From positions 744,001 through 808,000 of the forward strand of contig BAAHQB010000059.1 of NCBI GenBank assembly GCA_054601695.1: DNA of 64,000 nucleotides, written 5' to 3'. The DNA comes from Amorphochlora amoebiformis (taxonomy: Eukaryota > Cercozoa > Chlorarachniophyceae). Positions 14,742-27,838 of this stretch are shown one piece after another. The notes under the pieces are model-generated. The model saw only the letters and a program-made list of their open reading frames with translations, ran no database searches and was not told the origin of the DNA. Made by a program: the position numbers and the translations under genes. Numbering within the stretch: the stretch's first letter is position 1; each line of letters opens with the position of its first letter.

Positions 14742-15217
14742 CACATTACAAATTGTCGCCAGTGGAAAACGGAAGAATGCTAATGCGGCACATTCATTAT
14801 TTGCCAGAATGTAATAGAATCATCAGTCACCGTTGACTTTTACGCTTACCCGGCCGTATGTGATCTTTGAGACACTGAAAAATTAATTTCAAGATTAACT
14901 AGCACTGACTAGACTGATCTAGTGATGTAATCGATGTCACATACCCCTTGTATACTAGATACTGTGAAAATATCTCATATACTCTAGCTAGTCTAGATCT
15001 AGTAGATACTCTAGATGCTCTCTGCCAGTGTGGACTAGATGCACCGTGATCTATAACTAGTATAAGTTCAATTACCGTATGGCCGGGTTCAACAATGCTA
15101 TACTAGTGCTGTAATGCTAGTAATGATCCAAGCAACTGTGGTAAACTGGTAATCTAGAGAATGACTAGAATAATCATGATGATAATGATAATTGATACTC
15201 TAGATACTAGTAATACG
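14742..15217. other. CTAG-rich convergent intergenic spacer
   Basis: This lies between the stops of mS35 (plus) and the prolyl 4-hydroxylase gene (minus). It lacks long TA tracts and is strikingly rich in CTAG (CTAGATAC, ACTAGT, TCTAGA), especially at 14890-15210. No gene or RNA was recognised. Similar spacers occur at 42310-42660 and, more weakly, 61850-62000. Confidence 0.6.
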
Positions 15218-15505
15218 CTAACGACGCCTTGCCCCCGACATGAGCGGATCCCATACCCACAGGTTTGCCCCCCACTTCTCTCCCGCCTCCACGTGCATGC
15301 CAGAATGCAGGCTCAAATCATCCCCATTACCATCTGGGAGCATGTTATACCTAAAAAATTATTTTCACATTCATTCACTTTATGATTCCTTATAAATGTA
15401 AATAAATTTCTGTAAATATTAAGATCTTTCGTATCTGTAATATTCCTATATATGCATATACATTCTTTTATATGTATACATATAAATGCATACATATACA
15501 TCATA

Positions 15506-15560
<55 letters not shown>

Positions 15561-15704
15561 CTTCATGTATCGTGTATTATTAGTCATCTGTGTATGCATA
15601 CACACATGCGCACACGCACATATAATATGTATATATATATATAATATATATATATATCGTGTATTATTAGTCATCTGTGTATGTATATACACATACGCAC
15701 ACGC

Positions 15705-15749
<45 letters not shown>

Positions 15750-15784
15750 ATATATGTATATACATATATATAGAAATATAATAC

Positions 15785-15815
<31 letters not shown>

Positions 15816-16262
15816 TATCATACCAAAGTATGGCAGATCCAGCCTTTGGGAGTACCTAATGTAATATTATACATAAAAATATGTATATATATATATGTAT
15901 ATATGTCTATATGTATATACACTACATAAGACATATAATAAATATACATCTGTGCATGTAAACACGAATATGTCTGTTTCTTATGGTATGTAAACGAAAA
16001 CACACAGCACGATGTTTCTACACACATACACAGATAGTTCGGGCTAGGGTCAATTTATATATATATATATATTATGTGATAACACTTCTCAATCGTAACT
16101 CTAACCCAACCTCTAACCCTACCCACTCTACCCCTAACCCTGTCCTACCCTCTAGTTTTCATCCAAACCCTAGATTTACCTAAACTTTAGCTCTCTATAC
16201 TATACATATATATATAATATCTATGGTATATATATATATATACCTATATTCTAATATATGTG

Positions 16263-16327
<65 letters not shown>

Positions 16328-16501
16328 TATATTACAATGTGTGCTAATATAATACATTAGAACTAATATGACGACAAAGTTATGCATATGTGTATACATA
16401 TTTGTACATAATATATCTTTACGTATCTGTTATTTATATTATACATACACATACCATATCTATATAGATGATTTTGTATCTATGTGGAAAGATAAATATA
16501 C

Positions 16502-16532
<31 letters not shown>

Positions 16533-17831
16533 GATATATATATATATATATATGATGTACACACTTAGTATCTTTGCACATTACAAATCATATATAGATA
16601 TGGTATGTGTATGTATAATGTAAGTATATATTACTTTCAATCCTCTGCCTCCAAAAGCTTTCGGGAACGAAGTACCTGATGTACATATATATATATATAT
16701 ACATATATACATATGTAAATATAATATATATATATGTACATACATATGTACTAATATACATATGTGTATACATATATTTAAATATGTACATACATATTCA
16801 TTTTTTATTTTACTTATAGGTGAGGGATATATTCCCAACGTATGATATTACATATTATGTGTATTTATATATATATATATTTTATATATAAATATAATAT
16901 GTATGTAATATATACCAGCACGTAAACACAGACATACCTGTATTAACATATATATATTACATACACACACAATATACATACATACACATATGCAACATAC
17001 ACATACACACGTATGTATATCTATCTTCCCTAGAAATAGAAATACCCTAACATACTCTCCTTTCTCCCCCCCTCCCCGCCAACTCTGTAAGAACAAGATC
17101 TAGCTTCACTACCTCCCTCCTTCTCAGCGGCCTTGATGTATATGAAAAGAGTTAGATATCGAGCACTGGGGGAGGATCCACTGTCGCCGAAATCGTGGTG
17201 AGGGGCATAGTATTGGTTGGGCTGGTAGTGGACGATCTGTGGATGATTAGATATGTATTGGGTGAGTGTTGCTTTTATTCTAAGTATGTATTTTTGAGAG
17301 TTTGTTGTTTGGATTTGTATGTGTCAGAATGAAGATATGTATTCATATGTTTACAATCGTAATAATTGATAGAATTAAAAGTATACATTAATATAGTGTA
17401 TATATATATATATAGATAGGTAAGATATATAGATATGCTTCATCATATATTTATATATCTTTCATCTTTTTCGTATATATATGTATGTATATATATGTAT
17501 ATATATATGTATATATATATATATATGTATGTGTATGTATCCTTACCCTAATACTAACCCTAACCCTAATCCTAATCCTAATCCTAACCCTAATCCTAAC
17601 TCTAACCTGAACCCAAACCCTAACCCTAAACCTAATCCTAATCCTGTAAAGAACCCTAACCCTAACCCTAACACTAACCCTAATCGAGTCAATGCTCCTC
17701 GGACTAAGACATGCTGAATAATCTGATCCTAGCCTTAATGCTAACCCTAATCCTAACCAAACCCTAACTCAAACCCCAGTACTAGTCCTATCCTTACCCT
17801 AATCCTAACCCATGTATTATATACAAATACG

Positions 17832-17862
<31 letters not shown>

Positions 17863-18202
17863 TCAGCTAGAGAGGATAAACAGATATACACATCCCCAGA
17901 TAATAGAAAGATAGATAGATAGATAGGCAGATAATAGATATTTCGTAGATAGAGGTAGATGGATGTATACATACATGTATAGATAGGTAGATATAAAGAT
18001 AGTTGGATAAATAGATAGCTAGATAGATGAAGATAGATATATACATAGATAGAAGCATTCCAACCTGCAAGTTCTCTGCGCATTTGTTGTGGGTAAGCAG
18101 GTCGTTGGATATGTTAAGAACAGATGAAAATCGACCGAAGATATGATTCAAGGTTGAAGTTTTGTCCCTGGAACATGAATGTATATATATATATACATTC
18201 AC

Positions 18203-18239
<37 letters not shown>

Positions 18240-19380
18240 CCTCCTAAGCCAACCCGTTGCAGAGGTACGAGTAGAGGATTTATATGCATTTTTACCTTGC
18301 CCTACCTATTATGTAAATATATATGTATACATATATATGTTTATACAAAAAATATATATATATATATATATATTTATTATACATGTACATGTATGAAGAA
18401 TATTATACATAAATACAATAATATATGTGTACATGCCTACACACACGTATATATCTGTATGTCCATATTTGTTTAGTATAATAAATATGTGGTAAACGAA
18501 GGACTACATAATACACAACACATCGATACAACATAACAACACATCGATACAACACTGATACAACATAACAACACATCCATACAACATTGATGCAACATAA
18601 CACATCGATACAACACTGATACAACATCACAACACACCGATACAACATCGTTAAAACATAAACAACACAACCGTCGAGCGAGAAACGGTAGCCTTGCCAA
18701 GTTTCAAGATATGGTCAATCTCATACTCCGATAGCAGATCTTCGATTAAAAAAATCCTGATAGGAAGTATATACTATATCATAATATATATATATATACA
18801 CTCATAGATATCGCGATAAAGGCTGTAAAACACTTTAAAAAATACCTAAACATACGAATTTACCTACCAGTCTGAATAACTAAGGTTTGGCGTTTAGCGG
18901 ACTCTTTGTATGTCTTTCTTCTCTCCCACCCTCCAGCCCCACTCTCTTTTCTCTCTCTCTCTTTTCTCTCTCTCTCTTATCTCTTTCTTTTCTCTCTATC
19001 TTTTCTGTCTCTTTTCTAGCTTTCTTTATTTGTCTGCCTTTCTCTCTCTCACCTCTCTCCTCTCTCTCTCTCTTTTCTACACGGCTAGAGATATCCTGCC
19101 AAACGTTAAGAGTATTGTTCATGTGGTCTAAATGTGTATTCATATGTGGTCTGAATGTGCAATATATACATATATATATATATATATATACATACACACA
19201 TATATATATATGTATATATATATATATTTATATATGTACACACATAATGTTTATCTGGAAATGTACACCAAATATATGTATATATGTACATGTGGATAAA
19301 TACATATATGCATACCAAACAATACACATAATATGCAAATATATTAGTTAATGCATGTGTAATATATATACATGTACAAA

Positions 19381-19431
<51 letters not shown>

Positions 19432-19478
19432 GTATATAAATATTACCTAGGGGGGGGGGGGGGAGGGGGGGGGGGGGG

Positions 19479-19521
<43 letters not shown>

Positions 19522-19547
19522 AGAAAGAGAGAGAAAGAGAGAGAGAG

Positions 19548-19610
<63 letters not shown>

Positions 19611-19676
19611 TCGAGGGAGATTGTAGTAAGCGTTACGTTAAATTTCTCTCCATGACAATCTACACCGTCTTTCGGG

Positions 19677-19725
<49 letters not shown>

Positions 19726-19763
19726 ACCTGTAGACCTATGTATACACACATTTGCATACATGT

Positions 19764-19804
<41 letters not shown>

Positions 19805-20650
19805 TTTCTTATGTATACATATTCATCCAATTACATGTTAATGCATAATACTTACATGTATATTTATATGTATGTGTGTACATAAAAATTACATGCAAAT
19901 TATACATACATATGAATATTTTTATATGTATAGAAAAATCTATATTCTATATAAGAAAAACGTAAGTATGTGTACATGCACACATAGTAGACATGTACAT
20001 ATATATATATATATATATACGTATATTATGTATGTATATATACTATGTATGTACATACCTTAACACATACCTAAATGTCCATTTGGATTATCCTTAGATT
20101 TAGATAAATTTCCCTAAATTAACTAATCATCGATAGTATTAGTACCTGCAGGAAAGATAACCATGAGGTGTCTCCACATGGTGGACTTGCCCAAGGTAGT
20201 CCGCAGACCTATGAACATGTATGTAGCCGTATGCTTGTAATATATATATATATATATATATATTACATATATATATATATATATGTATTTATACTTATAT
20301 ATATATATTATATTTATATTTTGTATATTAGTATATACGCATATATATATATAAATATACATATATAATATATATATATATATATTTATTATATATGTAT
20401 ATATTCATGTATATTAATATATATACATATATTTGTATATATGTATGTATATATATCCCATGTATGAATAGTACACATATATATTTGTATATATAGACCA
20501 CATGTGATGGACCGGTGGACCCCTAGGGTAAAATGAAAGCCATGGTGTTCCATTCTCTTTGTAGTATCTGACATAATTTAGACAGAATATATCCAACTAT
20601 TCAAATACTCATATGTAAATTTGTACTTATATTTTGCTCTGTATCTATGT

Positions 20651-20692
<42 letters not shown>

Positions 20693-20898
20693 TACAAGTA
20701 TATTGCATTTCAACCCAGAGTGTATTATGTCTATATAATATATATATATAGTTATATAAATACATATATATATATATATATATTTATATTTACATTGAAT
20801 TTTCAACCCAGATTAGCTATGCAATGTGGATATCTTCAATTGCATATATATAGATATGTATACATAAATATATAAATATATATATGTATATATACATG

Positions 20899-20957
<59 letters not shown>

Positions 20958-21055
20958 AGTGTGGCTGAGCTCTACCCAACCGTTATCGGACTACCGTCTA
21001 TCTCCTTGTAGTTAAGTAGCTATAAGTTCCGGTTGCATTAACGATATATATACAT

Positions 21056-21090
<35 letters not shown>

Positions 21091-21128
21091 CATATGCATG
21101 TATATAAACCGTGTAGTTATGTGATATA

Positions 21129-21170
<42 letters not shown>

Positions 21171-21311
21171 CATTTATATATGTGTATGTATATATGTGTA
21201 TATATGTGCATAAGTATACATAAATATATATATATATATAGGTACATATTACTCTGTAGGTATTTGTATGCTTATGTGGGTATGTATGACATGATTTTCG
21301 ACAATATATAT

Positions 21312-21350
<39 letters not shown>

Positions 21351-21575
21351 AGATATATTGTTTTTGTAGATATGTATGACATACCTGTCGACAATATTTA
21401 TATGTATATATGTAATAATTGTGTAGTTATGTATGATATACTTTTCGACAAACTCCATTTCTTCGACCGTCTTTTTGTAAAACTTTGAAGTTTTCACCTA
21501 TAATATACATACATGTATATATATACATATATGTATGTATACATAAACATATATATTTATATATATATATATATG

Positions 21576-21622
<47 letters not shown>

Positions 21623-21708
21623 GTACATATATATATATATATATATACATTTATGTGCACAATATACGTAATGTAGGTAAGTCAGCTGATGTAATGTGGA
21701 TATATTTG

Positions 21709-21746
<38 letters not shown>

Positions 21747-22247
21747 ATATGTATGTATCTATACATGTATATAAATAAAAAAAATCGATACAAATCAGAA
21801 ATTACAAAATTACTCTCAGAAGGAGGAAGAAAACGGGGGGAGAAAAGAGAGCGTGACAGATTGAACCAAAGAGACAAGACAAGAAACGAGAGATCGCGAG
21901 GGAGCGCGACAGAGACTCGATTAAAGAAAGGATAGAGGAGATTGGAGATAAGGATGGAGAGAGATTGAGAGGAGAGAAAGACAATTCTTACGTGTTCTTC
22001 CACCGGTGGGATGATATATATGCTTCTTCCAGCTTCCATTGTATGCCGCATAACCTCCTCTCCATTCCTATTAAATGGTATAGTGAATATATACATTCTC
22101 ATAAGTAGGAGTATAAATAGGTGTACATATATATATATATATGCGGATATGGAAATATACATACATATGCATATATATTTGTACATATATACATATATAC
22201 ATATATGTATACATACATATTATATATATATATATATATATACATAC

Positions 22248-22291
<44 letters not shown>

Positions 22292-22393
22292 GTAATCCAT
22301 AATGCATGCACGTGTGCTTGTACCTCTTTCTGAAGATGAAGGTATGGCCTTCATAACTGAGTAGATTTAAAATTTACACCCATTTATACATAC

Positions 22394-22431
<38 letters not shown>

Positions 22432-22443
22432 TGATGTATGCAC

Positions 22444-22505
<62 letters not shown>

Positions 22506-22668
22506 GAGTTAGGTCCACAGTTGTATGAACGTAGTCTGTGCTTGAGTATATGGTTATATGTGTGCCAAGATCTGAATACAAACGTGTATTCTTCATATGT
22601 ATAATTTTGATTTGTTTGCTTTTATGCATGTGTGTACAAATATATAAATATATATATATATATGTGTG

Positions 22669-22714
<46 letters not shown>

Positions 22715-22741
22715 TACATGTGTATGTACGTACATATATAT

Positions 22742-22803
<62 letters not shown>

Positions 22804-22975
22804 TTGTATGTATGTATGAACACATCTAATATGTATCTAGTACCTCACACATATATATAAATATATATACACACACACACATGTGGATGTATCATATTAC
22901 ATATATTATTTATATTTTTTATATAATATATATGTATATATACAATATACATATATGTTCACATAAATACATCTA

Positions 22976-23008
<33 letters not shown>

Positions 23009-23148
23009 TGGTGAATATCTATACTTTTATAGTATGTAATATGTATTATATACATGTGTATATTATGTGTATGTACCTGTTAGTAGCAGTGCCAGCGAGC
23101 GCAGAAACAACTCCGCTGTAAGTACCTTTACATATACGTACATATATA

Positions 23149-23184
<36 letters not shown>

Positions 23185-23227
23185 GTACATCTATATCAAG
23201 TATGTGAATATATACATAATATGTATA

Positions 23228-23276
<49 letters not shown>

Positions 23277-23653
23277 ATGTATATTTCTTCTAGACCTATT
23301 TATATATTTATCATATTATATATATTATATATATATATATATATTATATATATAGGCATACTAATCTTAGCATCCCAACCCCAACCCCAACCTTCAACTC
23401 TTAACCCTAACCCTAACGCTAACCCTGACCCTACTTCCACCATTCTCGTAGGTAAGAGCCAAGTAGGTTTACATTTAACCTTCCATCACGAGAAGACGTA
23501 TGCATAACCATATAAAGATAGGTATATGTATCCACGTGTGTGTGCAATATATATATATATATATATATATATAGAAAATATATCTATATATATATATTAT
23601 ATATATACACATATATATATGCATATGCATATATATATATATATATATGTATG

Positions 23654-23705
<52 letters not shown>

Positions 23706-23770
23706 ATACATATATATATATATATGCATATATCACAGGTATGCATATATAATACATATATATATATATA

Positions 23771-23833
<63 letters not shown>

Positions 23834-24194
23834 ATATCTATATATGTATATATAATGTATTTTTTACATATGTGGATATTCCTATGCTACGTTCAATGTA
23901 TGTATATATATATGTGTATGTATGTTTATATATATATATATATATATGTGTGTGTACATATAATATATTCATGTGCATACATACACACATAAATTTATAG
24001 GATAACATCTATTTGAACATATATATATATATATATACATATATTCAACATTTTCATATCTGTATATATACATATCTACATATATGTTAATATATACAAT
24101 ACTATATATATATATATATATATATATGTATAATACATGTATACATTAATGTGCACTTTTATAGACATGTAAAGTATAATATATATTCTATACA

Positions 24195-24233
<39 letters not shown>

Positions 24234-24924
24234 TTATAATATATGTAATACATGTATACAATATAAATGTACAATTCATAATTTACCTTCAGGAGAGCCG
24301 TTGTCCCAATACATGACAAGATCCTCGGTCAGAAAGTTGCGGAATTTGGCCCCCAATGCACGCTAAATTATGAGTTTTCGTGCAATAAATTAAATATTAT
24401 GAAAGGACAATAGTGTGTGTACAGATACATAATTTATATTTATCGCAGGGTGTATGTATATTTTATGCTTTTTTTTTTGTAAAACCATACATATTGAATA
24501 TCATTTTTACTTTCACCAAGAAATATAATGCATAAGGCCTACCCCTTCGGTTAGTGGAGTGTCTCTCAGATAACTCAAACCCTCAACGCCTAAATACACA
24601 TCACAGACGCATTCGTATTCAAATCTTTGTCTGTATCCCAACATGGATCCAATAACTTTCCTTCTTCGAAAATTGAGCCTCTGTTATAAACAAGTGCAGA
24701 AAATCGGGCAATTCGAGCAAGACTACCCAATTCTTCGAGCGTTGGCGGCACTTGACAGCTTCCCTGCTCCGAACATTGTTCAACCTGCGTTCATTACTTC
24801 TTTTACCACCATTTCATCTTCATTCTAGGTCTTCCCTACCCCTCCCCTTTATCTAGAAGTAGAAAAATCTCACCCCATAAGCGCCGATAACCAGTGCCAG
24901 AGCGATTCCGAGGATCGTTGTCAT
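15218..24924 (-). CDS. Membrane-anchored VHL-domain prolyl 4-hydroxylase
   Basis: 2-oxoglutarate/Fe(II) dioxygenase hydroxylating peptidyl proline, probably in the secretory pathway. Eighteen exons join in phase to 427 residues: 24924-24874, 24824-24798, 24763-24605, 24362-24287, 23110-23077, 22356-22324, 22067-21992, 21497-21442, 20567-20499, 20208-20146, 18917-18864, 18756-18669, 18305-18241, 18167-18065, 17236-17113, 16675-16635, 15855-15824, 15350-15218. A hydrophobic start ([15 protein letters not shown]) suggests an anchor. Residues about 85-140 look like a VHL beta domain ([31 protein letters not shown]). A linker with [20 protein letters not shown] follows. The catalytic part has H331-x-D333 (APHHDFGD), RYLTLFIYI, distal H399 (DLSLHSG) and K409 (GEKW). 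Weaker points: the 34-nt intron after 24798 and the 18917 acceptor inside a GA tract. Confidence 0.93.
16080..16190 (+). repeat. Telomere-like CCCTAA array in a P4H intron
   Basis: Degenerate repeats of CTAACCC and CCCTAC, for example TCTAACCCAACCTCTAACCC. It sits within the intron between exons 16635 and 15855 of the minus-strand hydroxylase gene. No coding use is apparent. Confidence 0.8.
17535..17815 (+). repeat. Telomere-like CCCTAA array with conserved non-telomeric block
   Basis: About 280 bases of CCCTAA/CCTAAT variants interrupted at 17683-17732 by GAGTCAATGCTCCTCGGACT and AAGACATGCTGAATAATCTG. The same interruption is found in other arrays of the window. It lies in the intron between P4H exons 18065 and 17236. 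Translated, it gives an artefactual NPNPNP peptide. Confidence 0.85.
18497..18665 (-). repeat. Minisatellite of CGATACAACATAACAACACAT units
   Basis: Several tandem copies of a unit near 20-35 bases (ACAACACATCGATACAACAT and variants ending CTGATACAACAT) sit in the P4H intron just downstream of exon 18756-18669. Translation gives a Cys/Val-rich artefact. Confidence 0.75.
19450..19607. repeat. Composite poly-G / (GA)n / poly-A tract
   Basis: About 30 G with a single interrupting A is followed by about 70 bases of GA/GAAA and then roughly 50 A, in one block inside a P4H intron. The G run could form a G-quadruplex or triplex. As the gene is on the minus strand, the transcript would carry U-rich, then CU-rich, then C-rich sequence. 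Confidence 0.85.
20957..21047 (-). mobile_element. Relic fragment of the TGTTAACGCA repeat family
   Basis: On the minus strand it begins TCGTTAATGCAACCGGAA and continues with AGATAGACGGTAGTCCGAT. This parallels the element at 35584 (TGTTAACGCAACGCG ... AAATAGACGATAGTCGGAC). The flanks are TA repeat. It sits inside a P4H intron and is probably a diverged LTR or MITE fragment. Confidence 0.5.
23370..23445 (+). repeat. Telomere-like CCCAACC/CCCTAA array in a P4H intron
   Basis: Short array of CCCAACCCCAACCTT and TTAACCCTAACCCTAAC units between P4H exons 24287 and 23110. The sequence just to its right (23445-23510) is unique, but no phase-consistent exon could be supported there. Confidence 0.75.
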
Positions 24925-25090
24925 CGAGTATCGGTCTTTCGGGCAAGTCTAAACGACACGTGTCAATAAGTGAGAGAGCATAACGTCACGCCTGCTTTCC
25001 TGTGATATATCGACATGTGGCATACGACACGTGTCGCATGGGATTGGGCGTGCAGCGTGGCTGCGAGCATCAATTTTTGGTGTTAGAACG
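24925..25090. promoter_or_regulatory. 166-bp bidirectional promoter with two CACGTG palindromes
   Basis: The ATGs of the P4H gene (24924, minus) and the EF-hand-like gene (25091, plus) face away from each other with only 166 bases between. Inside are two long palindromes, GACACGTGTC at 24955-24964 and CGACACGTGTCG at 25025-25036, each centred on the E-box/G-box core CACGTG, about 70 bases apart. A bHLH or bZIP factor controlling both genes is an inference. Confidence 0.65.
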
Positions 25091-26060
25091 ATGAACCACG
25101 AAAATCCAGTGGTCATGGCCGCGCAAAACATCAAGCGGGAGTATGGAGACCTTGTGGACAAGTGAGAAAGGATGAATCTTTGATTTCATGCGGTTTACTG
25201 CATCTTTGGAAAGACACTCATAAATTGTCTATCATTCTTTTTGCGCTGTGAAATCAGGTGGTCTTCTGATATATTTCATCGGTTTGCGGTAAGAAACATA
25301 AAGAACAGACATTTCACTTAATACGTTCTCTATAAACCCGAAACCAATCCGACCGATGCCCCCCTTCCGGGTCTCACATTCATAACTAAAAGCATCCTTG
25401 TGTATGTATCAGAGAGACAAGAAGATGAAATATAAGGAGATGTGTGCTTACTTAAAGGCCTGCGAAGGCCAGCCCATGCCCCATTCCGGGTACCTCAATC
25501 TTTGTGAGGGCTTAGGATGCAATCCTCTGGACGGCATAGGACCAAAGGCAACATACACATAAACAAACATACACACATAAACAAACCTAAACACACAATA
25601 ACAAACCTACACAAACATAACAAACCTGCACACAAACTTCCTCTCAGCCCATTCCATTACCTTAATTGTGATTTTCACCTTGTCTACTTATAATCATGAT
25701 CATCGCCCCAATTCCCAGGGATTTATAAGGCTAAGTCGTTGTTTGCCTGTAAATAAGGTACCCTCTTACTGTAATCTTGGCCAAACTTAAACCTTAATCC
25801 AACGGTTATCGCTAAGGCTACCTTTGTCTTTCTTTAAAAGTAACACGTACACTCCAACAGCCCTGACTCTGCCCTCATCCAAATCACCATTATCATTTCG
25901 TAATTTTTTCGCAAACGTTTTGGATGTGCGTAGCTGAAGGAAGACTACTTATTCTTGCACCCCAAGAAGGGAAGAATTGACAAGCTTAGGGTATGTGTAA
26001 AATATAATTTCGCATGCATATTAATTACATATGTAGATGTATACATATTATTCAAAAAAA

Positions 26061-26103
<43 letters not shown>

Positions 26104-26318
26104 GCTTAAATATCATATAGAATGCATATATGTCACTCATATTCACATATGCATATTACATTTTACATTATCGATAAAGGTTTTGTCACATGTATGTTTT
26201 CAAATAGAACACATCTAAATGTACATAGATATATGTAGTACATATATATTTTATACGAAAATAGAGTTTTATTACATAAAAATGATCTACACGTATATGT
26301 TTTGTATACATTATATAC

Positions 26319-26364
<46 letters not shown>

Positions 26365-26859
26365 AAAATTTGATGAGATATGATATAATATACATATATA
26401 TATACACATATATATATATATGTACATCTATTTCAAATCTAATCTTGAGATAAACGTACTACATACCAGCTTATATTCGGCAAGTTCGAAACCAACGGCA
26501 ACATGAAGGTCGACCAGTTGCAGCGGTTTTACGATATCCTTCTGGAAGACCAGGAGAAAAAAATTCCACCTGAGGTGTGAGGGTCGGGTTAGGTACGCTT
26601 AGGTTAGCATGTAAATAAATGTGGGAATCGAATAATATGTGTATGAATATATACATACGTATTGAAATATATACGCATGTATATTATTTACATGTATATG
26701 TATTGCAATATATATATATATATATTCATTTATATACACATTTATGTATTTTTATTAAGCTTTCAAACATATGTAATATTCACGTATTAATGAATACAGG
26801 AATACGAGGAGATTTGCAAGCAATTCCACGTGGAGCCTTCAGTTGGGATCAACGAGGAA

Positions 26860-26904
<45 letters not shown>

Positions 26905-27805
26905 AAATGCATACTTTTTTTTGTGTATATGTATAAATGTAAAATATTTGTAATATATCTGTATATGTATCTATGTATAATTTAGTATGCATATATATAT
27001 GGGACAGTTATACATGTAAATCTAAATGTGATATCTAAAATTGCTTATACAAGTATACAATCGTACCCAATCATCCAAAATCCACGAGAAGCCTTGATTG
27101 ACATATTCAAAATCCACCTAATATCAAAAATTTACCCAATTTTCCAGATTCATCGCCCTCTCTAGGCACGTGTCAGTCTCCGACGTCCACCGTTGCTTTG
27201 TCAAGGTTGTCCTCTATTATTCCCTAGAGCTGAAAACGACGACGTAACCCTAACCCCTAGGTGGTGCGGCAGCCAACTAATTCCGCGGCCCACAGTGTCG
27301 GAGCTCACGGCAAGCCATAAGCTAACGCTAACCCTAACCCTAACTGAAAACCAAAACCTAACCCTAACCGAAACTAGTCAATATCCCCTTGGGCTAAGAC
27401 ATGCTGATTATCTGATATTAACCGAAATCCTAACCCAAAAACAAAACCTAAATCCCATCTAATCTATGGGAACTCAAGAAATCTGGCCTCAACCCTTACC
27501 CAAATCTTGTCCTAATTCTTTCATACAGACTGTTTTGGCCCCGAGGCACAGATGTATGATTTTCAAGATGCGTATGCACTTCAGGTTAGGAGAGGGAGGG
27601 AAAGAGAGATGAAGAGATTGAGAGAGAGGAGGAGAGGTAGGGTACGAATTAGAGATAGAGATAGCACACATCGTATTATATTACGTATACGAAAAACATA
27701 CATACATATAAGTACACACATATATACATGTATGAAAGCGTGGAAAATATAGTATAAGTATCTTCATTCAAACACACAAAATGTTTTAGTATACATGTAT
27801 ATTCG

Positions 27806-27838
<33 letters not shown>

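Noticed and set aside
17481-17717. Asn-Pro repeat protein (NPNPNPNP)
   Set aside because: Translation of telomere-like CCTAAC repeats; no gene structure.
20071-20092. Possible P4H terminal exon reading IIQMDI then stop
   Set aside because: It fits the phase after 20146, but the P4H domain clearly continues with exon 18917-18864, which also fits and agrees with the family.
20143-20230. Plus-strand reading resembling a C2 domain ([15 protein letters not shown])
   Set aside because: No in-phase plus-strand partner exons were found, while the minus-strand frame is a phase-consistent P4H exon.
20957-21047. Reading [16 protein letters not shown] as a transporter exon
   Set aside because: The sequence is shared in reverse orientation with the repeat at 35584, so it is better explained as a repeat relic.
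24643-24828. Plus-strand ATG frame with [19 protein letters not shown]
   Set aside because: It is antisense to a P4H exon whose minus-strand frame joins its neighbours in phase.
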